Shown here in pieces: positions 1 through 9,763 of a stretch of DNA of 35,188 nucleotides. The DNA comes from Desulfobacteraceae bacterium (lineage in GTDB: Bacteria; Desulfobacterota; Desulfobacteria; Desulfobacterales; Desulfobacteraceae): contig WGCX01000315.1 in the NCBI GenBank assembly GCA_015493575.1, forward strand, positions 1 to 35,188, written 5' to 3'. Both the position numbers and the translations under genes were made by a program. Below the pieces are notes generated by a model. That model worked only from the letters and a program-made list of their open reading frames with translations, had not been told where the DNA came from and ran no database searches. How positions within the stretch are numbered: position 1 is the first letter of the stretch; each line of letters opens with the position of its first letter.

Positions 1-179
1 GCCTCGGCATTTGCAGAGCACCCGGGGTATCCGCAGCCGCCGCAATTTGCCCCGGGCAGGACCTCTTCTATGGCAGTAACTCTCGGATCCACATAAACAT
101 AAAAAATCTTTGAAGCAAAAGCCAGAACACCACCGATAACGAGTCCAAGTCCGCCCATCAAAATAATAGCATCAAACAT
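1..179 (-). CDS. rnfB: Rnf electron transport complex subunit B (5' end only, runs off the window)
   Basis: Reverse complement reads MFDAIILMGGLGLVIGGVLAFASKIFYVYVDPRVTAIEEVLPGANCGGCGYPGCSANAE; the LPGANCGGCGYPGCS Fe-S motif after one N-terminal TM helix is typical of RnfB. RBS-like TAAGGGAGGG lies upstream of the ATG. Confidence 0.9.
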   Translation of the reverse strand, partial: MFDAIILMGGLGLVIGGVLAFASKIFYVYVDPRVTAIEEVLPGANCGGCGYPGCSANAE

Positions 180-386
180 TTGGTATCCCTCCCTTAAGAT
201 ATCCTTGATATTTGTATGTTTAAAGATTATTACCAGATTCTTATAGGCATTTGTAAAACAAAAAGTCAACGATATCATAAAAAAAATCACAAGGTTCACA
301 TTGACATTAAAGATTTTATGGAGTACCTATATTTTATTTATATTTGTAACCCTGTAAAAACAGCTTATTTTAAAAGAGGAAACCCC

Positions 387-3158
387 ATGGGCAAAGAAAA
401 TACTATTGAAATTAATGGAAATCATTTTTCGTTTGAGCCTGGAGAAACCATTCTTGAAGTAGCACAGAAAAATAATATATTTATTCCTACCTTATGTCAT
501 TTAAAGGGTGCTACTCCCACAGGATCATGCAGGATCTGTGTTGTGGAAGTTGAAGGGGCCAGGTCCCTTGTTGCATCATGCGCAGCACCTGCAGCAAGAA
601 ATATGGTAGTTCACACTGAATCTCCTGAAGTCATCAAGGCAAGACGAACCATAATCCGTCTGCTTCTGTCCTCGGGGAATCACAATTGTGCCATAAGGGA
701 TTTTGACTCAAAAGACTGGACACAATTCCAGCTGAGGGTACTTGAAGAGGATGGAAATGAAGACCTGTGTCCTGCATGGGGAGACTGCAAACTCCAGGAC
801 CTTGCATACAGATATCAGGTAAAAACCAAGGGGCTGCCTTTGTCAGAATGCCAATATCCCATTGAAAAAGTAAATCCTTTTATTATAAGGGATTTTTCAA
901 GGTGTATTTTATGCGGACGTTGTGTGCAGGCCTGCAGGGAAATCCAGGTCAATAACGCCATTGATTTCGGGCACAGGGGAGCTAATACAAAAATTATTGC
1001 CGGCACCGATGTTGCGCTGAAGGATTCAGACTGCGTATTCTGTGGCCAGTGCGTAGAAGTATGTCCCGTTGGAGCCTTGACTTCCACCCATGATCTTGAA
1101 CTTGAAAGATTTGCAAAAACAAAAAAGGTACGTACAACATGCACCTTCTGCGGTGTGGGCTGCCAGGTGGAAATGACCGTACAGAACAATAAGATCGTTA
1201 AAATGGCAAGCGCAGGAGAAGATGTTGCTCCCAACCACGGAAGATTATGTGTAAAGGGACGGTATGGATTTGCCTTTGTTGGATCTCCCGAGCGTATAAC
1301 CGTTCCCATGATAAGAAAAAATGGCAAACTTGAAGGGGTGACATGGGACGAAGCCCTTGATCTTGTTGCATCGAAATTTACAGGTATAAAGGATGAATTC
1401 GGCCCGGACAGTCTTGGTGTTTTTACCTCTGCAAGGATAACCAATGAGGAAAACTATATTGCCCAGAAGTTTACAAGGGCGGTGCTTAAAACAAACAATG
1501 TCGACCATTGCGCCCGACTGTGACATTCCTCAACCGTAGCCGGTCTGGCTGCAGCATTTGGAAGCGGTGCAATGACAAACACAATTGGAGATATTGAAAC
1601 AGCAGATGTCATTATTGTTGAAGGCTCCAATACAACTGAAAACCATCCTGTAATTTCAACCTTTATAAAAAGAGCTGCAACTCTTAAAGGTGCAACTCTT
1701 ATTGTTATAGATCCAAGACGGCTTAAGCTTACCGAATCAGCTGACAAATGGCTGAGGCTTCAGCCGGGAACCGATATTGCCCTTATAAACGGTTTCATGC
1801 ATGTTCTCATAGAAGAAGATATATACGATAAAAAATTTGTTGAAACAAGAACAGAAGGATTTGAAGAACTTAAAAAAACTGTGAAAAAATACACGCCGGA
1901 ATATGTTGAAAAAATAACCGGTGTTGCAGCTGAGGATATTGTAAATACAGCCAGAACCTTTGCAGCTGCAAAAAGAGGATGCATTGTTTACTGCATGGGA
2001 ATCACACAGCATACAACGGGAACTGATAATGTAAAATCCCTTGCAAATCTGTCCATGCTCTGCGGTGATCTTGGCATCCCCGGAGGTGGGGTTAACCCGT
2101 TAAGGGGGCAGAATAATGTCCAGGGCGCCTGCGACATGGGAGGACTTCCCAATGTATTTACAGCATACCAGAAAGTTGACGGTGATGATGCCCGTATAAA
2201 ATATGAAAATGCCTGGGATATTACGGGGCTTTCTCCAAAACCGGGGCTTGCGGTAACTGAAATGGTTCAAAAGGCAGGAGAAGGTGAACTCAAGGCTCTG
2301 TATATCATCGGTGAAAATCCACTGGTATCAGACCCTGATCTTAACCACGCTGAAAAAGCCTTTAAAAATCTTGATTTTCTTGTTGTTCAGGATATTTTTC
2401 TAACGGAAACAACAGCCCTTGCCGATGTTGTCCTTCCTTCGTTCTGTTTTGCCGAGAAAAACGGTACATTTACAAACACCGAACGAAGGGTTCAAAGGGT
2501 CAGAAAAGCGGTTGAAGCTCCGGGATTTGCAAGAAGAGACTGGAAAATCATCTGTGATATTGCAAACCGCATGGGATACCCCATGAACTACCCCAATGCC
2601 AATGCAATTTTTGAAGAGATAAGGCTTGTCACGCCTTCATATGCCGGTATAACATGGGAAAGAATAGAAAAAGAAGGTATTTTCTGGCCATGCCCCACTG
2701 AAAACCATCCCGGAACTCCTGTGCTGCACGCCAAGCAGTTTACAAGAGGCAAGGGACTTTTCCATGCCATTGACCACAGAGATCCCGCTGAGATGACAGA
2801 TGAAGAGTATCCTTTTATACTTACAACCGGAAGGTTGTTGTTTCAATACCACACAGGTACCATGACAATGAAATCCGCAGGCCTTAATTTTCTTGCCCCT
2901 GAGTGTTTTGTGGAAATATCAGTTAACGATGCAGAACGCCTTGGTTTGGAAAACGGGGATCTCGTTGATGTGGTATCAAGAAGGGGAAAAATTAAAACTA
3001 AAGCGAAAATATCTCCAAAGGCAGTTGACGGAACATTGTTTATTCCATTTCATTTTGCAAATGCGGCTGCAAACAGGCTTACAAATGCAAAACTTGATCC
3101 TGTTGCAAAAATTCCTGAATTCAAGGTCTGTGCAATAAATATACGAAAGGCTGCATAG
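387..3158 (+). CDS. fdhA: Formate dehydrogenase alpha subunit, selenocysteine-containing (Sec at TGA 1521-1523), with N-terminal NuoG-like 2Fe-2S/4Fe-4S module
   Basis: ORFs 216..1523 and 1572..3158 are in the same frame, separated only by TGA 1521-1523 and 16 sense codons: ...[35 protein letters not shown]. This matches the FDH active-site motif CARV-U-H.PSVAGL. The start is more likely ATG 387 (AAAGAGGA RBS) than 216. N-terminal ferredoxin motif: CHLKGATPTGSCRICVVEV. Confidence 0.95.
1521..1563 (+). promoter_or_regulatory. Bacterial SECIS-like hairpin directly downstream of the Sec UGA
   Basis: GUAGCC-GGUCU-GGCUGC (1536-1552) forms a 6 bp apical stem (one G.U) with a GGUCU loop starting 18 nt after the UGA. 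A lower UUCC/GGAA pairing (1526-1529/1560-1563) is possible. Confidence 0.8.
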
Positions 3159-3175
3159 GAACAAGAAACAAGTGG

Positions 3176-3210
3176 CAAGAGACAAGAGACAAGAGACAAG
3201 AGACAAGAAA
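3176..3210. repeat. 7-bp tandem repeat (CAAGAGA)x5, last unit imperfect
   Basis: caagaga x4 followed by caagaaa, just after the fdhA stop. Confidence 0.9.
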
Positions 3211-3224
3211 TTAGGGATAAATAT

Positions 3225-3255
3225 GAGGCGGATCTGGATTTACACCAGCCGCCTC
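3225..3255 (+). terminator. GC-rich hairpin in the fdhA / rluD-like convergent intergenic region
   Basis: GAGGCGG-at-CTGG...CCAG-CCGCCTC; related to the left arm of the dispersed hairpin family. Confidence 0.5.
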
Positions 3256-3275
3256 TAAACAAATCTAAAAAATAT

Positions 3276-4229
3276 TTAAGGATCGGACAAACCGGAAAGT
3301 ACCTGTTTCATATCATGTGGAACAGGTGCTGTAAAAAAAATTTTCCTGCCTGAAAAAGGATGCCTGATTCCAAGTTTCCACGAATGCAACATCTGTCTTG
3401 ATATATCCTTTTCCAGGATTGACAGAGAATTTTTATTTTTTGCATGTCTTTTCCTTTTAAAGCCGTAGGTCAAGTCTCCAACAAGAGGATGCCCGAGGGC
3501 TCGAAAATGTACCCTTATCTGGTGGGTCCTGCCTGTTTTAAGTTCTGCTTCAAGAAAAGTTGCAACATAAAATCTTTTTCTTACACGCCACAGAGTTTCA
3601 GCATTCCTTGAATGGGGAGCATTTACCGACATCCTCTTCCGCTTTATTCTGCCACGTCCAATGGGGAAAATGATCCTGCCTGAATTTTCTTCGATATTTC
3701 CCGTAACAAGGCACAGGTATTTTTTAAAAATGCGGCGCTGTTTAAATTCATTTTTAAGAAAATTAAAAGCTGAGCTGTTTTTTGCAATGACCATTATGCC
3801 GGTTGTATCCTTGTCAAGCCTGTGAACAATTCCAGGTCTTAATGGGTTTTCTCCAACGTTTTTAATTTCCGGAAAATGATATATAAGAGCGTTGACAAGG
3901 GTTCCTGAAAAATTACCCGGTGCAGGGTGGACAACCATACCGGCTCTTTTATTGACCACAAGGATATGATTATCCTCATGTAAAATGTTAATATCCAGGG
4001 CTTCGGGCAATATGGAAATCTCATCTTTACGGTCAGGTATCATTCCTGTAATGATATCTCCGGGTTTTAATCTGTAGCCTATTTTTTTTCTTTGCCCTGA
4101 AACGCGGATATGACCGGATTTGATAAGATTGGATGCGTAATTCCTTGAGCAGGAATCGGAAATTTTCGACAGGATAAAATCAAGCCTTTGCCCGTAATCC
4201 TCTTTATTTATTTTAAATGAGACTTTCAT
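3276..4229 (-). CDS. RluD-family pseudouridine synthase
   Basis: S4-like N-terminus (QRLDFILSKISDSCSRNYASNLIKSGHIRVSG) and catalytic motif GIVHRLDKDTTGIMV. Start placed at MKVSFKINKEDY; the upstream part of the 369-aa ORF is an intergenic repeat. Confidence 0.9.
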   Translation of the reverse strand: MKVSFKINKEDYGQRLDFILSKISDSCSRNYASNLIKSGHIRVSGQRKKIGYRLKPGDIITGMIPDRKDEISILPEALDINILHEDNHILVVNKRAGMVVHPAPGNFSGTLVNALIYHFPEIKNVGENPLRPGIVHRLDKDTTGIMVIAKNSSAFNFLKNEFKQRRIFKKYLCLVTGNIEENSGRIIFPIGRGRIKRKRMSVNAPHSRNAETLWRVRKRFYVATFLEAELKTGRTHQIRVHFRALGHPLVGDLTYGFKRKRHAKNKNSLSILEKDISRQMLHSWKLGIRHPFSGRKIFFTAPVPHDMKQVLSGLSDP

Positions 4230-4334
4230 ATAAACGGCCATGAGGACGATCTGGACAGTGTTCCAGCGCCTCACAACGAACATAAAAAGAGCATTTGTGA
4301 CTATGTCAAAAATGAGCTCTTTCATATAAAAAAA
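4223..4334 (-). repeat. Dispersed hairpin repeat, long copy 1
   Basis: Shares a 64-bp identical core (4260-4323) with 34789-34852 and the CCTCATGGC(C/A)GTT-TATA end. It carries CTTTCATATAAA at both ends (4223-4234 and 4319-4330). Confidence 0.9.
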
Positions 4335-4406
4335 ATTAACCGACAAACGCCTGATGCGCCTGTCGGCCTCACTTACATCAACCATAATTTAATGCGGTTG
4401 CAAAAA

Positions 4407-4949
4407 TTAATTAAACAATTGTTCAATCTCCGTGCGCATCACATCTTCATCCACATCCTTTGCAATGGAAAGTTCCTGAACAAGTAAGCTCTGCGCTGTA
4501 TCCAGAAGCTTACGCTCACCAAAGGAAAGGTCTTTTTCAAGTTTTAACTGGAAAAGATCCCTGAACACCTCTGCAACATCGTAGATGGATCCTGTCTTGA
4601 TCTTATCCATGTACTCCCTGTACCTCCGGTTCCAGGTCTGTTTATTGCCATTATGGGTCTTTTCCTGCATAACTTTATAAACCTGGGTAACCTCTTCTTC
4701 AGAAATAACATTTCTAAGCCCGACAGAGTCGACATTGGAGGTTGGGATCATGATCACCATTCCGTTTTCAACGATTTTCATCATATAAAAACTCATGTTC
4801 TCACCGTTTATCACTTTATTCTCAATGGATTTTATGTATCCAACACCATGGGCAGGATAAACTGCGATGTCACCCTTGATAAACTCTTTTTTCCCGTTAC
4901 TTTCGGATTCTTGAATTCTATCTTTAATTTTTTCCCCCATCATTGACAC
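4407..4949 (-). CDS. CarD-family transcriptional regulator
   Basis: N-terminal FIKGDIAVYPAHGVGYIKSIENKVING...YMMKI, typical CarD/CdnL/TRCF RNAP-interacting domain. Confidence 0.9.
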   Translation of the reverse strand: MSMMGEKIKDRIQESESNGKKEFIKGDIAVYPAHGVGYIKSIENKVINGENMSFYMMKIVENGMVIMIPTSNVDSVGLRNVISEEEVTQVYKVMQEKTHNGNKQTWNRRYREYMDKIKTGSIYDVAEVFRDLFQLKLEKDLSFGERKLLDTAQSLLVQELSIAKDVDEDVMRTEIEQLFN

Positions 4950-5194
4950 CAGCCTTTTGGTTATAATTCGTGTTTAAACAAAAACATGCCCATTTATCTG
5001 TCAGCTGAAGGATTAAAAATTCAAGTGTTTTCTAAAACGCAAAAAAATTTTGAAATCCCGCACCTTGTGCAAATGGAGCAACATTTTTATTTCGACACAG
5101 GTTCTTGTTCAGATACGGACTTAATTAATAAACATTACGGCCATTTTCAATGATATATAACATAAACTCACATATTGATCAAATGGAAAATTAA

Positions 5195-5788
5195 TTAAGA
5201 TTGAGAACAATTATTGCAAACCGTCACCGTCATGGCTTTTTTAAAACCCTGTTCCATAATCATTAAACAGGAGTCAACGGATTTTTCCACGATATTTTCA
5301 AGTTCTTTTTCCTCACTGTTTTCAAAAGAACTTAAAACATGAGCAATCACCTCTCTGCTGCCATGGGGCCTGCCAATTCCTACTCTTACACGGATAAAAT
5401 CCTTTGTTCCGAATGCCTCAATAATGGATTTGATCCCATTATGACCGCCATGCCCACGATTTTTAACTATTTTTATCTTACCGAATTCAAGGTCAAGGTC
5501 ATCATGCACAACAATAATATCCGATGTATTAATTTTAAAATAGGCGGCAATTTTCCGGAGGGGGAACCCGCTTCTGTTCATAAAAGACTGGGGCTTTACA
5601 AGAATGGTTTTAATTTTATTTACTGTTCCCTTTGAGTATTTTGTATCAAAACGGGATTTATCAAAGGAAAGGGAAAACCTGCCGGCAAGAGAATCAATAA
5701 TTCTAAAACCGACGTTGTGGCGGGTCCGGGCATATTTTGCTCCGGGATTTCCCAGACCTGCCAGCAGGACAATCGGGTTGTCAGACAT
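5195..5788 (-). CDS. pth: Peptidyl-tRNA hydrolase
   Basis: LLAGLGNPGAKYARTRHNVGFRIID...KPQSFMNRSG...VVHDDLDLEFGKIKIVKNRGHGGHNGIKSI. Start set at MSDNPIVLL (5788). Confidence 0.95.
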   Translation of the reverse strand: MSDNPIVLLAGLGNPGAKYARTRHNVGFRIIDSLAGRFSLSFDKSRFDTKYSKGTVNKIKTILVKPQSFMNRSGFPLRKIAAYFKINTSDIIVVHDDLDLEFGKIKIVKNRGHGGHNGIKSIIEAFGTKDFIRVRVGIGRPHGSREVIAHVLSSFENSEEKELENIVEKSVDSCLMIMEQGFKKAMTVTVCNNCSQS

Positions 5789-5804
5789 AGAAATCAAAAA
5801 TATT

Positions 5805-6446
5805 TTACTCTGTAGCGGATTCTGTTGTTTCAGCAGTTTCTTCAGTCTCTGCTTCCAGATCTTCCTCTTCTTCAACAACTTCTTCTTCTGCTGCAGTTGG
5901 ATGTGCAATATTTAAAATAGTATAATTAACATCATGGGGCAATTCAATGTCATCTCCGAGGGATACATCTTCAATATGAATGGAATCACCAATCTCAAGA
6001 CTGGATATATCAATAACAACATTCTCAGGAGCATCTGCCGGCCTGCACAGAACATCGATCTCACGCCGTATCGTCTGAAGCACTCCGCCCATTTTAATGG
6101 ACTCTGATTCACCTGTAATTTCAACGGGGACACTGACCACAATCTTTTTGTTCAGGTCGATTTCCTGGAAATCAACATGCAGGCAGTTTAAATTAAATGT
6201 GTCCATCTGGTAATCCCTAAGCATGACAGTTCTCTGACCTTCCTCAAGATCAAGATTAATGAAAAGCCCGGTGGAACCGTGTTTCCTAATCATGTTTGTT
6301 AAATCGTTGGCAGAGAGAGACAGCATGACGGGCTCCGTTTTCGGGCCATACATTATCCCTGGAACCGACCCGTTTTTCCTCAAAAAATGGGCATGTCCCT
6401 TTCCTTTTCCTTTTCTTATCTCAGCTTTTAAATTAATCAGTTCCAA
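5805..6446 (-). CDS. rplY: 50S ribosomal protein L25/general stress protein Ctc
   Basis: MELINLKAEIRKGKGKGHAHFLRKNGSVPGIMYG...HVDFQEIDLNKKIVVSVPVE, with an acidic C-terminal tail typical of long Ctc-type L25; adjacent to pth and prs as is common. Confidence 0.93.
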   Translation of the reverse strand: MELINLKAEIRKGKGKGHAHFLRKNGSVPGIMYGPKTEPVMLSLSANDLTNMIRKHGSTGLFINLDLEEGQRTVMLRDYQMDTFNLNCLHVDFQEIDLNKKIVVSVPVEITGESESIKMGGVLQTIRREIDVLCRPADAPENVVIDISSLEIGDSIHIEDVSLGDDIELPHDVNYTILNIAHPTAAEEEVVEEEEDLEAETEETAETTESATE

Positions 6447-6490
6447 CTGATGTCCTCCGTATCTGCATTATTGCAGTCTAATTTACAATT

Positions 6491-6592
6491 TATTTTTATA
6501 TGAAACAGTGCAAAACGTTAATACAACTATCTCATGACTTGTCGTGAGCAGATCTGGGGTTTAAGTCCAGATACGACCTCATGGCCCTTACA
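6491..6592 (+). repeat. Dispersed hairpin repeat copy (TTTTTATATGAAA ... CGTGAGCAGATCTGG...CCAGATACGACCTCATGGCCCTTACA)
   Basis: Matches the family consensus by eye; the prs stop codon (6588-6590) lies inside its end. Confidence 0.75.
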
Positions 6593-7529
6593 CAAAAAGA
6601 GAGTTGACAGAATCACCTCTATAGCTTCTTATAATCGCCTCTCCCACAAGTTTTGCGATTGAAAGAATTTGTATCTTGTCACATGCTTCAGCTTCTCTCG
6701 ACAATGGAATCGTGTCTGTCACCACAAGAGTCTTTAAAGAAGATTCTTCTATTCGTTTGACAGCAGGGCCTGAAAGTACCGGGTGGGTACAGCAGGCATG
6801 GACTGATTTGGCACCATGACGTTCAATTACCCCTGCAGCCTCAGTAAGCGTTCCTGCAGTATCAACCATATCATCAAGGACAACGGCAATTTTACCCTTT
6901 ACATCCCCGATAAGAGCCATGGCTTTAGCCTTGTTGGGAGCACTGCGGCGCTTATCAATGATGGCAAGCCCTGCATGGAGACGTTTTGCAAATGCCCTTG
7001 CCCTTTCAACACCTCCGGCATCGGGGGAAACAATAACAATATCGTCATGACCGTAATTGGTTTTAATATAATCAAGGATAACAGGGGCTGCATATAAATT
7101 ATCAACGGGAATATTAAAAAACCCCTGAATCTGCCCGGCATGAAGGTCAAGGGTTATCACTCTGTCAACTCCTGTATTGGTGATTAAATCCGCAACAAGT
7201 TTTGCACTGATCGGCACCCTCGGAGTTACTTTTTTATCCTGGCGTGAATACCCGAAATAAGGAACTACCGCTGTTATCCTGCTTGCAGAAGATCTTTTCA
7301 GAGCATCGATCATCAAGAGCAGTTCCATAAGATTATCATTAACAGGCGCACAGGTTGACTGGATTATAAAAACCTCCTGTTTCCTGACGTTTTCCTTAAT
7401 TTCAAGCTGTATCTCACCATCGCTGAATTTATCAGCTTTTATTTTGCCAAGGGGTTTTGCAAGATACTCGGTTATTTTAAGGGCAAGTTCAGGATTTGAA
7501 TTTCCTGAAAAAATCGATATTCCGTTCAT
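6588..7529 (-). CDS. prs: Ribose-phosphate pyrophosphokinase
   Basis: [29 protein letters not shown]...DGEIQLEI...[13 protein letters not shown]...[13 protein letters not shown]. Confidence 0.96.
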   Translation of the reverse strand: MNGISIFSGNSNPELALKITEYLAKPLGKIKADKFSDGEIQLEIKENVRKQEVFIIQSTCAPVNDNLMELLLMIDALKRSSASRITAVVPYFGYSRQDKKVTPRVPISAKLVADLITNTGVDRVITLDLHAGQIQGFFNIPVDNLYAAPVILDYIKTNYGHDDIVIVSPDAGGVERARAFAKRLHAGLAIIDKRRSAPNKAKAMALIGDVKGKIAVVLDDMVDTAGTLTEAAGVIERHGAKSVHACCTHPVLSGPAVKRIEESSLKTLVVTDTIPLSREAEACDKIQILSIAKLVGEAIIRSYRGDSVNSLFV

Positions 7530-7563
7530 AAAAAATCTCTTTCAATAAATTTGGGTACATTGC

Positions 7564-7639
7564 TGGCTGGGGCGGGAGGATTCGAACCTCCGAATGCAGG
7601 AATCAAAATCCTGTGTCTTAACCGCTTGACTACGCCCCA
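7564..7639 (-). tRNA. tRNA-Gln (anticodon TTG)
   Basis: Reverse complement TGGGGCGTAGTCAAGCGGTTAAGACACAGGATTTTGATTCCTGCATTCGGAGGTTCGAATCCTCCCGCCCCAGCCA: 7-bp acceptor stem, loop TTTTGAT, T-loop GGTTCGAATCC, encoded CCA. Confidence 0.95.
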
Positions 7640-7665
7640 TTAATAATATAATGCACTAATTACAA

Positions 7666-8571
7666 TTAATTTTCACACCCCGCAAAGGCAGTGAGAAAAA
7701 TTCTCTTCTCAGGTGTCATCCCCAATGTTTTCCATTGCCGTGACACGTTTTTATAAGCATTTTCAGCTTCTGAATAATCAGAGAAAAGAACAAAAAAAGA
7801 TGAACCACTTCCCGTCATGAAAATTGTTTCATGGAGAAAATCAGCCATCTTATCTTTTACTGCCTTAAGTTCAGGATACAGACTGTACGCTGCAGTTTCA
7901 AGATCATTGTGCAGATACCCTTTAATATCCAGCCTTCCGTCTGATTTACATATATTTAACAGCGCATTATTATTAAATTTTCTGTTTTTTGTCAATGCTA
8001 AATCAACATTTTTGTAAACCGCTGCCGTTGATGCACTGAATCCCGGATATACAAGCAGTATATAATAAGGCAGAAAAACATTACAGATATCAAGTTTTTC
8101 ACCTGTGCCCCTTGCAATCGCATTTCCTCCCTGAATAAAAAAAGGGACGTCAGCACCAAGCTTACGTCCCATTTCCATCAGAAAAGAATTTGAAAAAGGG
8201 AAATCATACCATTCATTCATCGCTTTGAGCACACAGGCGGCATTACTGCTGCCTCCTCCAAGCCCCCCGCCCGGTGGAATCCTTTTATTTATTTTTATAC
8301 CGACACCCCTGTTTGAGTGTTTTTTTACAGAATTCAGGGGAAGGCTGCTGATAAAAAATTCAGCGGCTTTAAAGGCAAGATTAGAGTTATCCTCCGGAAC
8401 ATGTGGATGACTGCATTGAACTGAGATCTCTTTTGCTTTAAAATCAAACTCCAGGTCATCCCCGAGTTCAAGCTCTGTCATCAGTGTAAAAAGGTCATGA
8501 AATCCATCTTCTCTTTCTGCGGTTACATAAAGAAAAAGATTGATTTTCGCAGAAGAATGCAGGCAGATCAT
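7666..8571 (-). CDS. ispE: 4-diphosphocytidyl-2-C-methyl-D-erythritol kinase
   Basis: SSAKINLFLYVTAEREDGFHDL... and GHMP motif KRIPPGGGLGGGSSNAA; MTGSGSSFFVLF. Confidence 0.95.
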   Translation of the reverse strand: MICLHSSAKINLFLYVTAEREDGFHDLFTLMTELELGDDLEFDFKAKEISVQCSHPHVPEDNSNLAFKAAEFFISSLPLNSVKKHSNRGVGIKINKRIPPGGGLGGGSSNAACVLKAMNEWYDFPFSNSFLMEMGRKLGADVPFFIQGGNAIARGTGEKLDICNVFLPYYILLVYPGFSASTAAVYKNVDLALTKNRKFNNNALLNICKSDGRLDIKGYLHNDLETAAYSLYPELKAVKDKMADFLHETIFMTGSGSSFFVLFSDYSEAENAYKNVSRQWKTLGMTPEKRIFLTAFAGCEN

Positions 8572-8879
8572 AAACCTTTTGCCCTGGCAAAGGCCATTTT
8601 CAGTTCATGGAGAAGACTTCCCATTAATTTTACTTCGTCTTCCTCTAAATTCCCCCGTGTTTTTTTTTCCAGCATTATAACCATATCTATTGTCTGTTTA
8701 GCAAGATCAAGATCCCTTACCCTTGCTCCGGTGGATGGTTCCGGCATCTCCCCGAGGTGAACAAGGGCAGAAGAATAAAGAGACAAAATAAAAGTGGAAA
8801 AAGCAACTTCAGGCATGCTGTTTGCCTTACCTGGAGTGCCGCTGCCATCCTTCATTACAAAACCGTTTCCTTTATCCAT
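8568..8879 (-). CDS. DUF1844-domain protein
   Basis: PEVAFSTFILSLYSSALVHLGEMPEP...DLDLAKQTIDMVIMLEKKTRGNLEEDEVKLM; 4-bp overlap with ispE. Confidence 0.85.
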   Translation of the reverse strand: MDKGNGFVMKDGSGTPGKANSMPEVAFSTFILSLYSSALVHLGEMPEPSTGARVRDLDLAKQTIDMVIMLEKKTRGNLEEDEVKLMGSLLHELKMAFARAKGL

Positions 8880-8930
8880 TTTCTACACCTTTTTTTGGTA
8901 AATATTCTTACCAGCGCTTTTATTTTCGCC

Positions 8931-9029
8931 TATTTTGGCCTTCACAATAGCATTCGTAGCTTCCCAGTCCCAAATAGGCGAATATGAAGCACTGGCCAGA
9001 ATTGACATGATAAGGATCGAAAATTTACC
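8931..9029. repeat. Second dispersed structured repeat, copy 1
   Basis: TATTTTCGCCTATTTTGGCCTTCACAATAGCATTCGTAGCTTCCCAGTCCCAAATAGGCGAATATGAAGCACTGGCCAGAATTGACATGATAAGG; clearly related to 24131-24238. Internal stem TTCGCCTATTT/AAATAGGCGAA. Confidence 0.85.
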
Positions 9030-9145
9030 TTTTTTAAAAATTTTTCCATTAATCCTGAGCTTATATCTAAAGCGGGCAATGCCCGCAACCCAAGTGCCTG
9101 CCTCAATTTCTTGTTCTTTTATTGCAAAAATTGAGGGGTAATGCA

Positions 9146-9763
9146 CTAAAGATCAGGGTCAATATAATTCCATATCACCCTTGAATCCCCCTTTACCACA
9201 GAAGAAATATATCCGTCTACAATGAAATGTTCAACCCTGTAGATATCATCGTCAGCCATCAGCACAGTATTTAAATGATCAGGAACTTCAATTACTCTTA
9301 CACCTCTCATACCCTGCAACCCCGTACCGATGAGTTTAAGCACCGCTTCCTTTGAAGTAAAACACCTGAAAAAGATCAGATTTATATTATCTGTTTCAAA
9401 CAGGTCATTTTCCTCTGAACTGCATATACGTTTAAATAAAGGAATTGAGACCGGTTTTATCTTTTCAATATCAATGCCCGTATCAGAACGTGCAACAATT
9501 CCTGCCGTACAGCCTGGTTTATGTGAAATAGACCAGTAAATTCCACGGCAGGAAAGGGGTTTTCCCTTTTTATTTTTTTTTAACTTATCAGGATAAAACC
9601 CTGAATATTCCCCTGAAATCCTGAGACTCTGCCTTGCATACCTGCCAGGAAAAATCGTTTTATCCCTTGATTTAAGCTGTCCGGATGTTTCAGGTACTTT
9701 TAAAAGAACAGGATAAAGGACTGAAATGTCTGTTTCCTCCCGGTATGGTGTATCATTTCGCAA
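9146..9763 (-). CDS. 4'-phosphopantetheinyl transferase superfamily protein
   Basis: WSISHKPGCTAGIVARSDTGIDIEKIKPV...FKRICSSEE...FFRCFTSKEAVLKLIGTGL. Confidence 0.88.
   Translation of the reverse strand: MRNDTPYREETDISVLYPVLLKVPETSGQLKSRDKTIFPGRYARQSLRISGEYSGFYPDKLKKNKKGKPLSCRGIYWSISHKPGCTAGIVARSDTGIDIEKIKPVSIPLFKRICSSEENDLFETDNINLIFFRCFTSKEAVLKLIGTGLQGMRGVRVIEVPDHLNTVLMADDDIYRVEHFIVDGYISSVVKGDSRVIWNYIDPDL

Noticed and set aside
815-1444. 209-aa minus-strand ORF inside fdhA
   Set aside because: Lies antisense to conserved fdhA codons; no recognisable domain or RBS.
1521-1523. fdhA as a pseudogene/frameshift
   Set aside because: Frame is unbroken apart from TGA, at the exact Sec position of FDH with a SECIS-like hairpin; a disabling mutation is much less likely.
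3176-3210. CRISPR-like array
   Set aside because: 7-bp units without spacers; simple tandem repeat. No CRISPR repeat/spacer pattern was seen anywhere in the window.
4230-4385. N-terminal 52-residue extension of the RluD-like ORF (MVDVSEADRR...MKELIFDIVTNALFMFVVRRW)
   Set aside because: Same peptide arises from the repeat at 34754-34863, so it is repeat DNA and not protein.
9101-9136. CCTCAATTT...AAATTGAGG hairpin as PPTase terminator
   Set aside because: 9-bp stem is real but no T-tract follows on the relevant strand; not called.
8883-9146. 87-aa minus ORF with AIVKAKIGE
   Set aside because: Overlaps the second repeat family; the related copy at 24131 does not keep the frame through the middle, so coding is unsupported.
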